In this document: one piece after another, positions 43,515 through 53,392 of the stretch | Layout: each line of letters starts with the position of its first letter | Position numbering within the stretch: the stretch's first letter is position 1 | Assembly (NCBI RefSeq): GCF_900111445.1 | Contig: NZ_FOHE01000013.1 | Coordinates: forward strand, 1 to 64,000 | DNA length: 64,000 nt | Reading direction: 5' to 3' | DNA from: Oceanobacillus limi | Lineage (GTDB): Bacteria > Bacillota > Bacilli > Bacillales > Amphibacillaceae | Notes under the pieces: generated by a model | Seen by the model: only the letters and a program-made list of their open reading frames with translations | Told to the model about the DNA's origin: nothing | The model's database searches: none | Made by a program: the position numbers and the translations under genes

Positions 43515-46500
43515 TTGAAAAAATTGAGCGATGTTAATATACAAAAGCTTTTTCCGTCGATCGTCTATAAACGTGGGTTGGACTATTATAAACAGGGTCA
43601 AGTTAGTGATCTATTATACGATATAAATTATCAGGTATGGACTGCAACCGTTCATGGTACCGAGGACTATTTTGTGGAAATAAATATGGAAGATTTAGCT
43701 AACGGTTCCATTGATACGTATTGTGACTGCCCTGCTTTTGATACGTATAAATCTTGTAAGCACGTTGCAGCAACATTAATTAGTATAAAGAATAAGGAAA
43801 CGAAAAACACACCACAGTTTGCAACTTTTGATTATCAAACAACAAATCGTTTTATCCAAGCAATTAGTTCACTTCCACAACAAGAAAATACAGTCGAAAT
43901 ATTGCCGGATAAGGTTCCGTTACGAGTGGAATATATTATTAAATGGTCGTATGATAAAAACTTGTTAGTTGAATTAAAGGCTGGAGAAAAACGCACCTTC
44001 GTGGTGAAAGATGCATCGGAGTTTATAAAAGACGTTATTCAGGGAAACGAACACCCTTTTACGAAAACATTTACTTATTCGCCTGAACAATATTACGTGT
44101 TGCAGCAGGACTTAGCTATTTTTGAGCAGCTATATTCCATATTGCGAAACGAGAAAATATATAATGGGTATCGATATTATCATTATCAAGGAAATATCAG
44201 TGATAAACGAACGATTATCATTCCTCCACTAGCAGCTAAGGAAGTATTGGAGTCCTTGATGGATCGAGATGTATCAGTAGATACTGGAAAAAAGGCTTAT
44301 CGGCATTTAACTATAGAGAAAGATAGTCTACCATACCATTTTGCCTTAACCAAAAATGAGCGGGATGATTTGTTATTGACAATGCATGATGTCGAAAAAG
44401 GAGTATTTTTCAAGCCTTATGAAATGCTGTTCGCTAATGGTGTATTCTATTTTCCATCAAAAGAACAAATTCCAATTATAGAAAACGTAAGCCAATTTGG
44501 CATGATTGATCAACAGCTTCCAATTGCTAAAAATCAAGCAGATACGTTTCTTTCGGAGGTTCTACCTTCTTTGAAAAAGGTTGGAGATGTAGAAATAGAA
44601 GAGAAGATACAAAAGGAGATCATACAGCTTCCGTTACGGGCGAAATTGTATCTCGAACTGCAAGCAGATTGGATTGTAGGGAAGCTAGAGTACCATTATG
44701 GCGAAGAAGTTATTAATCCATTTGGAGAACGGGAACAATCTGATGTCATTATTATTCGTGATGTCGAAAAAGAACAGCAAATCATGCAACTCATTGAATA
44801 TGCCAACTTTCATTATAATGGTAAGACATTATACATTGAAGCGGATGAGGAAGAATTATATGAATTCCTCTATAAAGTCTTGCCAATTCTCGATCAATAT
44901 GTAGAGTTATTCCTAACTTCTGAGTTACGCCATATAATGGTTGAAAATGAACCGATGCCGAGCACAAGTGTGCGTATGGAGTCGTCTTCCAATTTATTAG
45001 AAATTGGCTTTGACATAGACGGTGTGGCGGATGAGGAGATAAATAAAATATTAGATGCAGTTATTGAGAAGAAACGCTATTACCGACTTCAAAGTGGTCA
45101 AATGCTTTCCTTGGAAGGGGATGAATTTGAATCGATCCAAAAATTCTTCCGAGATATGGAAATCCAAAAGACCGATGTAGAGGATGGCAGCATACATGTG
45201 CCTGTCTTTCGAGGGACACAGGTAGATGAACTGATTGATACGAAAAAAAATTACGACCCTAAATTTAGGCAGTTGTTATATGAACTTAAGTCACCCGAGG
45301 AACAGCATTACGATTTACCAAAATCTCTGAATGCGGAATTAAGAAATTATCAAATGACTGGGTATAGATGGTTTAAATCGTTAAGCAATTACCATCTGGG
45401 TGGAATTTTGGCAGATGATATGGGCTTAGGGAAAACGTTGCAAAGCATCGCATACATTGCATCCGAAATAAATGAGAATCCACATTTAATTATTGCACCT
45501 TCATCTGTTGTGTACAATTGGAAAAATGAGTTTGAAAAATTTACACCAGATTTAAATGTAGCTGTGCTAACTGGAACACCATCAGAACGACATGAAAAAA
45601 TTAAAAGCCTTACAAATATGGATGTTTGGATTACATCCTATGCGACATTAAGGCAAGATATCGAGTATTACCGTGACTTATCATTCGAAACGTTAATACT
45701 AGATGAAGCGCAGTACATTAAAAATTATGCAACCAAAACATCGATCGCCATTCGTCAATTGAAAGCTGGGAAGAGATTTGCATTAAGTGGTACACCAATA
45801 GAAAACTCTATCGATGAATTATGGGCAATTTTCCAAGTAGTATTACCAGGACTAATGCCAAATCAGAAAACCTTTAAACAATTGGAACATGACAAAATTG
45901 TGTCGATCACAAAACCATTTATTTTACGTCGTTTGAAAAAAGATGTGCTAAAGGAGCTGCCAGAAAAAATCGAATCTGTCAGTGTATCGGAACTAACCAA
46001 TCAGCAAAAAGAATTATATATTGGTTATTTAAGACAGGTTCAACAAGAAGCAGCGCAATCGATGAAGGAGAATGGATTTCAGCAAAACCGGATGAAAATA
46101 TTAGCTGGCTTAACTCGTTTGAGACAGATTTGTTGCCATCCAGCGATGTTTATTGAAAATTATGAAGGTACTTCTGGAAAATTAACACTTCTTATGGAAA
46201 CAATCCAAAATGCACTTGCAAATGGGAAGCGAATGTTAATATTTTCTCAATTTACCAGCATGCATGAGATTATCATGACAAAATTGCAACAAGAAGGTAT
46301 TGATTACTTTTATTTATCTGGGCAGACACCATCCAGTGAACGTGTTCAAATGAGTGAACGCTTTAATAACGGCGAAAAAAATATTTTTCTTATTTCGCTA
46401 AAAGCTGGAGGTACTGGTCTAAATCTTACAGGTGCTGATACGGTAATATTATATGATTTATGGTGGAACCCTGCAGTGGAAGATCAAGCTACTGGCCGTG

Positions 46501-46685
46501 CTCATCGATTTGGGCAAAAGAATGTAGTTCAAGTAATTCGATTAATAACAGAAGGAACAATCGAAGAAAAGATTTATGATCTACAACAGAAGAAACGGGA
46601 GTTAATTGATCAAGTCATCCAGCCAGGAGAGACAATGCTCTCTAGTTTGAGTGAAGAAGATGTTCGAGAATTGTTGAGTATATAA
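43515..46685 (+). CDS. SNF2-family helicase with SWIM zinc finger
   Basis: A 1056-residue DNA-dependent ATPase. A SWIM zinc finger near residues 72-88 shows CDCPAFDTYKSCKH. A long middle region without recognised motifs, about 100-560, precedes the helicase core. The core has LADDMGLGKTLQ near 633, DEAQYIKN near 730, LSGTPIEN near 757, and the second lobe with SLKAGGTGLNLTGAD near 962 and ATGRAHRFGQ. Proteins of this type remodel or translocate on nucleic acids, perhaps in repair or transcription. The TTG start is preceded by a weak GGCAGG site. Confidence 0.9.
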   Translation: MKKLSDVNIQKLFPSIVYKRGLDYYKQGQVSDLLYDINYQVWTATVHGTEDYFVEINMEDLANGSIDTYCDCPAFDTYKSCKHVAATLISIKNKETKNTPQFATFDYQTTNRFIQAISSLPQQENTVEILPDKVPLRVEYIIKWSYDKNLLVELKAGEKRTFVVKDASEFIKDVIQGNEHPFTKTFTYSPEQYYVLQQDLAIFEQLYSILRNEKIYNGYRYYHYQGNISDKRTIIIPPLAAKEVLESLMDRDVSVDTGKKAYRHLTIEKDSLPYHFALTKNERDDLLLTMHDVEKGVFFKPYEMLFANGVFYFPSKEQIPIIENVSQFGMIDQQLPIAKNQADTFLSEVLPSLKKVGDVEIEEKIQKEIIQLPLRAKLYLELQADWIVGKLEYHYGEEVINPFGEREQSDVIIIRDVEKEQQIMQLIEYANFHYNGKTLYIEADEEELYEFLYKVLPILDQYVELFLTSELRHIMVENEPMPSTSVRMESSSNLLEIGFDIDGVADEEINKILDAVIEKKRYYRLQSGQMLSLEGDEFESIQKFFRDMEIQKTDVEDGSIHVPVFRGTQVDELIDTKKNYDPKFRQLLYELKSPEEQHYDLPKSLNAELRNYQMTGYRWFKSLSNYHLGGILADDMGLGKTLQSIAYIASEINENPHLIIAPSSVVYNWKNEFEKFTPDLNVAVLTGTPSERHEKIKSLTNMDVWITSYATLRQDIEYYRDLSFETLILDEAQYIKNYATKTSIAIRQLKAGKRFALSGTPIENSIDELWAIFQVVLPGLMPNQKTFKQLEHDKIVSITKPFILRRLKKDVLKELPEKIESVSVSELTNQQKELYIGYLRQVQQEAAQSMKENGFQQNRMKILAGLTRLRQICCHPAMFIENYEGTSGKLTLLMETIQNALANGKRMLIFSQFTSMHEIIMTKLQQEGIDYFYLSGQTPSSERVQMSERFNNGEKNIFLISLKAGGTGLNLTGADTVILYDLWWNPAVEDQATGRAHRFGQKNVVQVIRLITEGTIEEKIYDLQQKKRELIDQVIQPGETMLSSLSEEDVRELLSI

Positions 46686-46721
46686 GAAGGAGACGCCATG
46701 TGAAGTGGTGTCTTCTTTTTT
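46686..46721 (+). terminator. Terminator of the helicase gene
   Basis: AGAAGGAGACGCCA pairs with TGGTGTCTTCTTTT with small mismatches and runs into TTTTTT. It begins immediately after the helicase stop. Confidence 0.8.
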
Positions 46722-46922
46722 AAAAAAATTTATACGTGAAATGAGTTCTTCGATATATTGGAAGTATTTTTTGCTCGGTGTACATGGCTCACATACTTCA
46801 ACTGAATTCGTAAATACTAATATAGAATAGAAAAGAATGTGGAGAAGAAAATGACGTTTCTAGTGAGTTAGAAATCAAACACGAATAAGTGGGTCTCAGT
46901 ATTTACGGAAAGGTGAGTTATT

Positions 46923-47249
46923 ATGGCCAAAAAGTTCATATCCTATTTTAAAACCGAGGATGATCTCTTATCCGCGCATGCAAGCTTACAGACTCTACGT
47001 ACACACAATGTAACGATTGATCAGATTCCAGAGGATGATGGTGGAGGAGCTTTTACTCCAGCAGTTGCCCTTAATCAAACAACATCTAACTTTGGATATG
47101 CTGCAGTGTTAAATACAGCTGGTAATAATGATGGGGATCAAGGCGGAATGCATGTTATCGAAGGGCAGGTAGAAGACGCCGATTTTGAAGCGGCGTTGAA
47201 TATTTTGAAAAAGAATAATGGATTTGAAAGAAGTGAGGATATCAGATAA
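46923..47249 (+). CDS. Small hypothetical protein
   Basis: A 108-residue soluble, acidic protein with an ATG behind AAAGGTGAG. It opens with KKFISYFKTEDDLLSAHASLQ and has a central Gly/Asp-rich stretch (EDDGGGAF) and a C-terminal helix. The plan recalls small stress proteins that sense or scavenge (YflT-like), but I cannot assign a family. The hairpin GGTGCCAC/GTGGCACC follows directly. Confidence 0.6.
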   Translation: MAKKFISYFKTEDDLLSAHASLQTLRTHNVTIDQIPEDDGGGAFTPAVALNQTTSNFGYAAVLNTAGNNDGDQGGMHVIEGQVEDADFEAALNILKKNNGFERSEDIR

Positions 47250-47271
47250 GGTGCCACCATTTTGTGGCACC
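47250..47271. terminator. Hairpin between convergent genes
   Basis: GGTGCCAC, loop CATTTT, GTGGCACC; a perfect eight-base-pair stem. It lies between the small hypothetical gene and the convergent regulator gene. There is no strong T tract, so termination is only likely. Confidence 0.5.
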
Positions 47272-47325
47272 AATCTAATTAAAATTAGTCTAATTCGTAC
47301 TAGGATCATATGCGCTTTTGTTCTT

Positions 47326-48618
47326 TCACATGTTAATTTGAAATAATTTTCGTGGACGTCCTTTAACATACGGCTTTTCTTCGCCGACTACTTTAATTAC
47401 TTTACCTGTTAAGAGCTTATTAACAGTTCGTTCAGCGCTTCGCTTTGTTACACTATAGAATGATGCGATATCATTGGAGGAAAAAGGCTCATTGTTTCGT
47501 ATTTTAATAAAGTCGATAAAATTATACGAAAGCTCATTATTTAACCTAGCTTTATGAATGAGTGCATGATAAAGCTTTGATGTGTCAAAATGCTTTTGAA
47601 TACCTAGTGGACCAATGGTTTCCTTCCGATCATTAACAATATAACAGCTGCTTTTTTTTGATAGAGCACATGTGTCTAATGCAAGCTTTGCATGATCCTC
47701 TGCTTGACTAGCAGTTAATCCTAGCCCAAATCCAATATCTACCGTTGTATTTAAGGTAGCTTCTATTTCCTGAAGCAGTGGGAAATCGCGAAAATGATTG
47801 GTGATGTGATCTAATATTCCACGTGTTCCAACTATAACAAAGTGGTTCTCCTGATTGGTGAATACAGATGAAAGCGTTTTTTCTCCTAACTTTAATAGAA
47901 TTTGATGGAGGTTTTGCTGGGTCTGCTGGATAACAGCTTCGTCTTTTTCATTTTTTAGTCGATCTAGCTCTTTTATTTTCACGTAACCAGCTACAATTTG
48001 AGCGCTTTTATTCTTATTAAAAAGCGTAATGGATTTTACTTTCTCAATTGCCTTTTCCATATTGATTTGAGGAATCATCATGCAATTGGTTGGAATATCA
48101 TGAAGTTTGAGTTTTTGTTCAACTTCGTCAAGTGAAGTTAATACATAATCAATTTTTCCTTCATCCCAAAGCTTTTTATGAAATGAAACCACATTATCAA
48201 TATCTACAACCTTATCTTGTCCATAACAATAACTATAAATATCTCGATTGCTTAGTTCTAGTTCTGACATGACTTCATCTACTAGATCTTTATTTAACGC
48301 ATCCATTGAAAGGCGATTAAGTGGCTTATTATGCGTGTTGTTTAAATGATAAAGATTGGTGAGAAGCATTAGTTCATCAAATGCAACCTGTACTGTAGGT
48401 AAACGTTTTTTATCAATTATTGGCTTAGCGTACAGATAGGGAAGGGATTCCAAGAATAAATAGGTATCACACATGAATGCTTTCTCAATTAAATTTAATG
48501 CTTCTTTTGCATTTCGATATGTAAAAGGGATGATCTCAATATCCTCATGTTTTTTGATACAGTTTTCAAACCTCTGTATTAACGCGTTTTGCCCGAAAAC
48601 AGCCAGTTTAATCTTCAT
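47326..48618 (-). CDS. Putative transcription regulator with nucleotide-cyclase-like domain and winged helix
   Basis: A 430-residue cytosolic protein I cannot place in a named family. The first 200 residues open KIKLAVFGQNALIQRFENC and look like a Rossmann-like sensor, as in PrpR-type receptors. A middle part (about 205-340) contains HFVIVGTRGILDHI and VDIGFGLGLTASQAEDHAK, reminiscent of the palm fold of GGDEF or archaeal GTP cyclohydrolase III enzymes. The last 65 residues form a likely winged helix (SSNDIASFYSVTKRSAERTV, then GRPRKLF). It is separated from the acyl-CoA synthetase gene by about 285 bases. Possible role: control of that gene. Confidence 0.6.
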   Translation of the reverse strand: MKIKLAVFGQNALIQRFENCIKKHEDIEIIPFTYRNAKEALNLIEKAFMCDTYLFLESLPYLYAKPIIDKKRLPTVQVAFDELMLLTNLYHLNNTHNKPLNRLSMDALNKDLVDEVMSELELSNRDIYSYCYGQDKVVDIDNVVSFHKKLWDEGKIDYVLTSLDEVEQKLKLHDIPTNCMMIPQINMEKAIEKVKSITLFNKNKSAQIVAGYVKIKELDRLKNEKDEAVIQQTQQNLHQILLKLGEKTLSSVFTNQENHFVIVGTRGILDHITNHFRDFPLLQEIEATLNTTVDIGFGLGLTASQAEDHAKLALDTCALSKKSSCYIVNDRKETIGPLGIQKHFDTSKLYHALIHKARLNNELSYNFIDFIKIRNNEPFSSNDIASFYSVTKRSAERTVNKLLTGKVIKVVGEEKPYVKGRPRKLFQINM

Positions 48619-48811
48619 TGCAATCCCCCTTTATTATACGTAACTAAATGATTTACAATTATTGTATCTGTATTGCAGAATTTTCAGTAATTTTACGGTA
48701 AATTTGTTGAAGATATACGAAATATATTTGCTTAATTTCTATTTATAGTACGGAATTTTCATAATATTGTCAAGAGGGGAAATATAAAAATGTACAATCC
48801 ACAAGAAATCA

Positions 48812-48838
48812 AGACCAACGAATAGGATCCGTTGGTCT
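48812..48838. terminator. Hairpin downstream of the acyl-CoA synthetase gene
   Basis: AGACCAACG and CGTTGGTCT form a perfect nine-base-pair stem around a nine-base loop, about 65 bases past the synthetase stop. The rest of 48619-48903 has no gene and is AT-rich. Confidence 0.5.
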
Positions 48839-48903
48839 AAATGCTTTTTAACTGCTAAGGAAGAAAATATGGCTTTATTAACCTAACATCCATCGTTTTG
48901 TTC

Positions 48904-50520
48904 TTATTGTAAACTATAGTGTTCCTTAACCTGTTCGCGCAATTGCCGTTTTAAAAATTTCCCAACAGATGTTTTTGGTATTTCATCTATAAACAGTACA
49001 TCATCAGGTAACCACCATTTCGCAAATTGAGGCTCTAAAAACTCGAGTATATCCTCTTTCTTAACCTTATCTGCAAAACCTTCATGTAGTACAACACATG
49101 CAATAGGACGTTCTTGCCATTCTGGGTCAGGAATGGATACGACAGAAGCTTCGAAAACTGCATCATGACTCATGATAGCGTTTTCAATTTCTACCGATGA
49201 AATCCACTCCCCGCCACTTTTAATCAAATCCTTCGTCCGATCAATAATTTGAATCGTACCTTCTTCATCTACCGTAACGACATCACCAGTATGGAACCAG
49301 CCATCAACAAAGGATTGTTCGGTACGATCATCTTGGTAGTACTCGCTAGCAATCCAAGGTCCACGAAGAAGTAGTTCTCCCATGTCCTTCCCGTTCCATT
49401 CAATTTCTCCATTTTCACCAATGACTTTCATTTGTAGGCCTGGAACTAGAATTCCTTGTCTTGTACGTTCTTGCAGCTTTTCTTCTTCTGAAAGCTTTTG
49501 TTGGTAGCTTTTTAAACGCGATAGTGTCACTAGTGGAGTTGTTTCAGTTGCTCCATATGCATGAAAAAATGGAATGTTATGTTTTTGTTCAAAAGCCTTA
49601 ATCAGACCAAGTGGAGCTGCCGAGCCTCCACATAGAACCGCACGAAGGCTTGAGAAATCATAGTCTCCTTGTTCCATTTCCCTTAATAAGCCCAACCAAA
49701 TAGTGGGGACGCCAGCTGTGATGGTAACGCCAAATTTTTCAATGAATTCCGCTAGTCGCTTTGGTGTAAATCTGGGTCCTGGCATCACTTGAGTAGTACC
49801 AAACCAAGTACAGGCAAATGGAGTACCCCAAGCATTTACATGAAATTGTGGTACTACCGGCATGGAAACGTCTGATTCTGAAATAGCTGCGGTATCTGCT
49901 AAGCCAAGTGCATAGCTGTGTAGGACAATACCACGATGAGAATAAACAACCCCTTTTGGATTTCCTGTTGTTGCGGATGTATAGCACATTCCTGCGGGTT
50001 CATTTTCATCTAAGTCGGTTATAAAAGAAAAGCTGGGATCTCCTGTTGTTAATAGCTCTTCATAGGAGTAAAGTGGTGCAAGGTTCGAATTAGGAAGTTC
50101 CTTTTTATCTGTCATGACGATGAATTCCTTCACTGTAGTGAGTTGATCTTTGACTTTTTCAATGAGGGGTAAAATATCTTCATCAATAAATAATACTTTA
50201 TCTTCTGCGTGATTAATAATGTAAATGATATGTTCGGCAGATAGTCGAATATTAATTGTGTGGAGGACTGCACCCATTCCCGGAGCGGCAAAATAAATTT
50301 CTAGATGACGGTGGTGATTCCAAGCAAGCGTACCAACTCGGTCCCCTTTTTGAATCCCTAATTCATCTAATACACTCATCAACCTCCTCGTTCTTTGCCC
50401 GATTTCTCGATAGTTTAGGTGATGTACTTTATCATGTGTTTGTGAAATGACTTTCTTTTTAGGGAAAAATTTCTCCGCGTGTTCTAAGATGGAGCCAACA
50501 GTTAATGGAACTTGCATCAT
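48904..50520 (-). CDS. Acyl-CoA synthetase (medium/long-chain, AMP-binding)
   Basis: A 538-residue ligase that activates a carboxylic acid to acyl-CoA via acyl-adenylate. Core motifs are CYTSATTGNPKGVVYSHR near residue 175, HAYGATETTPL near 320, GWFHTGDVVTVDEEG near 410 and the terminal KTSVGKFLKRQLRE. It resembles AlkK-type fatty acyl-CoA synthetases. The ATG at 50520 is chosen; a TTG at 50532 abuts the GGAG site. It may feed beta-oxidation genes elsewhere. Aromatic acids are less likely from the sequence. Confidence 0.87.
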   Translation of the reverse strand: MMQVPLTVGSILEHAEKFFPKKKVISQTHDKVHHLNYREIGQRTRRLMSVLDELGIQKGDRVGTLAWNHHRHLEIYFAAPGMGAVLHTINIRLSAEHIIYIINHAEDKVLFIDEDILPLIEKVKDQLTTVKEFIVMTDKKELPNSNLAPLYSYEELLTTGDPSFSFITDLDENEPAGMCYTSATTGNPKGVVYSHRGIVLHSYALGLADTAAISESDVSMPVVPQFHVNAWGTPFACTWFGTTQVMPGPRFTPKRLAEFIEKFGVTITAGVPTIWLGLLREMEQGDYDFSSLRAVLCGGSAAPLGLIKAFEQKHNIPFFHAYGATETTPLVTLSRLKSYQQKLSEEEKLQERTRQGILVPGLQMKVIGENGEIEWNGKDMGELLLRGPWIASEYYQDDRTEQSFVDGWFHTGDVVTVDEEGTIQIIDRTKDLIKSGGEWISSVEIENAIMSHDAVFEASVVSIPDPEWQERPIACVVLHEGFADKVKKEDILEFLEPQFAKWWLPDDVLFIDEIPKTSVGKFLKRQLREQVKEHYSLQ

Positions 50521-50701
50521 AATCCAAACCAACTCCTTTAGTTTTATAAATACCTTGTTCCTATAATATCATATTATTATAATAATTTTTAAATTTCTAT
50601 AAATATTTAAGTTAAACTATTTTGTAGAATTCAGTTAGAGGAATTCTAGCGCCACAAGTGCTAGAATGTAAATAGTTAAAATAGAAGGGTTTGCTTGGTA
50701 T

Positions 50702-52048
50702 ATGAAAAAACAGCATGATTTTACTCAGGGGAGTATTTTAAAACAGTTAATTATATTCTCGGGTCCTATAATGCTTACTAACTTATTGCAAACTTCGTAT
50801 CAGTTTGCAGATAGCTTGTGGGTAGGGAATTTATTAGGAGCGAGTGCGTTAGGCTCTGTTGCCATTTCGAGCGCAATCATTTTTACAGTATTGTCATTTA
50901 TTATTGGATTAAATAATGCTGCTTTAACAATCCTATCTCAACAAAAAGGACGTTCAAATGAAGCAGGTTTGAAGCGATATTTAAATGCTTTCGTAGTAAT
51001 TTTAGCTGGATTATCCATTTTTCTAGGTGCCGTAGGGTTTGCTTTCTCGGAACAACTCCTATCATTACTTGGAACTCCTGAAGGAATGATGTCTAGTGCA
51101 AAGTCCTACTTACAAATTAATTTCCTAGGGATTTTATTTCTATTTGGTTATAACTTTATTAGTACGGTTCTTCGTTCACTAGGAGATAGTAAAACACCAC
51201 TTCGTTTTGTAATGATCGCTGTTGCTTTAAATATCATTCTAGACCCATTATTTATTGCAGGGTTTAATCTAGGAATCGAAGGGGCCGCATTTGCTACTGT
51301 AGTGTCGCAAGGGAGTGCATTTTTATATGGATTGATCTATGTATTATATAAGAAGCTTGCTCCATTTATGCTGCCCAAATTACCGTCTAAACAGGAAGTA
51401 GGCTTAATCCTAAATCTAGGAATTCCGTCTGGATTACAAATGGCTGTTATATCTGCAGGATCCGCAGCGATTATGAGTGTTGTTACTACATTTGGTGAAG
51501 GTGTTGTAGGAGGATTTAGTGCAGCCCAGCGTTTAGATAGTTTATTAATGCTACCTGCCCATGCCTTGGGTACGGCTGTGAACAGTATGGCAGGTCAAAA
51601 CATTGGAATAAAAGATTGGTCGCGCGTAAACCGAATTGCAAAATATGGTGTCTTGTATAATTTTGCGATTATGGTAGCAATCGGTTTATTTGTTCTAGGT
51701 TTTGCTCATTTTGGAATTCAATTATTTATACAAGATGAAGAAGCGGTCGCTTTTGGTACAAAGTACTTGCAAATCATTGCGCTCTGTTATCCATTTTTAG
51801 GTATAAACTTTATATTAAATGGTATTGTTCGTGCAGCCGGTGCGATGTATCAAGTGTTGGCACTTAATATCATTTCGTTTTGGGTATTGCGTTATCCACT
51901 AACAGCCCTATTCTCCGGTTGGTTTGGTGATACAGGAATAGCAATTGGAATGGGTAGTAGCTTTCTAATTAGTAGCATGTTTGCATTCTTCTATTATCGA
52001 TTTGGCAAATGGCGCAACAAAGAACTATTCACAAAAAAGCGATCCTAA
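50702..52048 (+). CDS. MATE family efflux transporter
   Basis: A 448-residue antiporter with 12 predicted membrane segments. It starts DFTQGSILKQLIIFSGPIML and has family marks such as QTSYQFADSLWVGNLLGASA near residue 27 and NPAAL-type LGSVAISSA. The N- and C-halves are related. It probably expels cationic drugs or metabolites using sodium or protons. The ribosome site is weak (GAAGGG 13 bases upstream), so translation may be low. Confidence 0.88.
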   Translation: MKKQHDFTQGSILKQLIIFSGPIMLTNLLQTSYQFADSLWVGNLLGASALGSVAISSAIIFTVLSFIIGLNNAALTILSQQKGRSNEAGLKRYLNAFVVILAGLSIFLGAVGFAFSEQLLSLLGTPEGMMSSAKSYLQINFLGILFLFGYNFISTVLRSLGDSKTPLRFVMIAVALNIILDPLFIAGFNLGIEGAAFATVVSQGSAFLYGLIYVLYKKLAPFMLPKLPSKQEVGLILNLGIPSGLQMAVISAGSAAIMSVVTTFGEGVVGGFSAAQRLDSLLMLPAHALGTAVNSMAGQNIGIKDWSRVNRIAKYGVLYNFAIMVAIGLFVLGFAHFGIQLFIQDEEAVAFGTKYLQIIALCYPFLGINFILNGIVRAAGAMYQVLALNIISFWVLRYPLTALFSGWFGDTGIAIGMGSSFLISSMFAFFYYRFGKWRNKELFTKKRS

Positions 52049-52061
52049 GTTATTAACAATC

Positions 52062-52233
52062 TGTGGATAACATGAGGATAAACCCAATATTTTGGTTGAC
52101 ATCCATAATTATCTACAAAATATTGTATTTTTCTACATGGAAAATATGTGGATGAGTGGGGATAACTTTGTGTACAACTTATTTTGAGAGATGGATTTCA
52201 AAAAATACGAAAGTAAATCTTTCCTTATCCACG
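52062..52233. other. Cluster of five DnaA-box-like sites
   Basis: Against the consensus TTATCCACA (either strand): TGTGGATAA at 52062-52070 is perfect. TTATCTACA at 52109-52117, TGTGGATGA at 52147-52155, TGGGGATAA at 52157-52165 and TTATCCACG at 52225-52233 each have one mismatch. The stretch is AT-rich and includes TTGACA at 52096. Five hits in 172 bases is far above chance. No dnaA or dnaN lies nearby, so this is not the chromosome origin. Confidence 0.65.
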
Positions 52234-52260
52234 TATAGGCACAAGATAAGGGGGGAGTAG

Positions 52261-52878
52261 GTGAGGAAAAGAACGAAAAAAGCAGTGCGAGATTCGATGC
52301 TTGTATTTCTTTTATTAATGTTTGTATTTATAGTTATGTCACTAATTCAGTATGAAAAGCCAACAAGTCCTAATAATGACAATAAGGAGTCAATTAGTGA
52401 AAATGTCTTCCGTTATCAACACCTCGTTGAAACGTATGCCATTCAGTATGAGGTTGAAAACTATGTCGATGTATTGCTAGCAATGATGATGCAGGAATCT
52501 GGAGGACGAGGAAATGATCCCATGCAGTCGTCTGAAAGCTATTGTGGACAAGTTGGATGTATTGAAGACCCGGAACAATCTATTAAGCAAGGTGTCTATT
52601 ATTTTTCGCAAACATTGGAAAAAGCGCATGGGGATGTAGAATTAGCTGTTCAATCGTATAATTTTGGCGAGGGTTTTATAAATTATGTAATAGAGCAGAA
52701 TGGAAGCTATTCCCAAGAGCTTGCTATTGATTTTTCCAAAGAAATGTATGAGAATGCTTCCGATCCAACGATATATACGTGCCTAAGAGAAGAAGCAAAG
52801 CAGTATAATGCTTGTTACGGAGATATACAATATGTTCAATCCGTGATGAAATATAAGGAGGCAATTTCGTCAAATTAA
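52261..52878 (+). CDS. Membrane-anchored lysozyme-like protein
   Basis: A 205-residue protein with one N-terminal membrane anchor (about 13-29) and an external lysozyme-like domain from about 55. The likely catalytic glutamate is in MMQESGGRGNDPMQSSES, the usual motif of the CwlT-type muramidase family. NFGEGFINYV near 138 is also typical. Such enzymes cut the glycan strand of peptidoglycan. The GTG start has a GGGGGGAG site. The upstream DNA carries the DnaA-box cluster. Confidence 0.85.
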   Translation: MRKRTKKAVRDSMLVFLLLMFVFIVMSLIQYEKPTSPNNDNKESISENVFRYQHLVETYAIQYEVENYVDVLLAMMMQESGGRGNDPMQSSESYCGQVGCIEDPEQSIKQGVYYFSQTLEKAHGDVELAVQSYNFGEGFINYVIEQNGSYSQELAIDFSKEMYENASDPTIYTCLREEAKQYNACYGDIQYVQSVMKYKEAISSN

Positions 52879-52996
52879 GGTATATAAGAACTAAGTTAAT
52901 CTAAATGAATTAACGAAATCCTTTTACAAGAAATTGTATAGGAATAAATGTTAACATAGAAAAAGAAGTTCAATTATTTAAGGGTGGTGAATAGGA

Positions 52997-53374
52997 ATGG
53001 TCAAAGAAATCCATACTGAAAACGCACCAGATGCAATTGGACCCTATTCGCAGGCGATCCAGGCTGGAGATTTTTTGTATATATCTGGTCAGATTGGAAT
53101 TGATCCGGATAACGGGAATATTGTTGAAGGTATTGAAAAACAAACCAAGCGAGTAATGGAAAATTTGCAAGCTATTTTAACAAAGGCTAATGCGAATTTT
53201 ACGCACGTCGTTAAATTTACGATTTATCTAGCTTCTATGGATGACTTCGCTAAAGTGAATGAAATATATGGTGGCTATTTAGAAAAACCATATCCAGCTA
53301 GAGCGACAGTAGAGGTTAGTCGTTTACCAAAGGATGTATTAGTGGAAATAGATGCTGTAGTATACACAAGATAA
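52997..53374 (+). CDS. ridA: RidA family deaminase (YabJ-like)
   Basis: A 125-residue protein of the YjgF/YER057c/UK114 family. It hydrolyses reactive enamine/imine intermediates made by PLP enzymes. Conserved residues include [10 protein letters not shown] near 14, SGQIGIDP, the arginine in ARATVEV near 105 and the glutamate in VEIDAVVY near 118. The ATG follows AGGGTGGTG. It precedes an alcohol dehydrogenase gene by 18 bases. Confidence 0.92.
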   Translation: MVKEIHTENAPDAIGPYSQAIQAGDFLYISGQIGIDPDNGNIVEGIEKQTKRVMENLQAILTKANANFTHVVKFTIYLASMDDFAKVNEIYGGYLEKPYPARATVEVSRLPKDVLVEIDAVVYTR

Positions 53375-53392
53375 TGAAGGAGTGCTTACATA

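Noticed and set aside
47109-47369. An 86-codon minus-strand frame
   Set aside because: It overlaps the opposite-strand small gene, the hairpin and the regulator end, with no ribosome site.
52049-52260. Chromosomal replication origin
   Set aside because: DnaA boxes are present, but no dnaA, dnaN, gidA or rpmH is nearby, and the flanking genes are a MATE exporter and a lysozyme.
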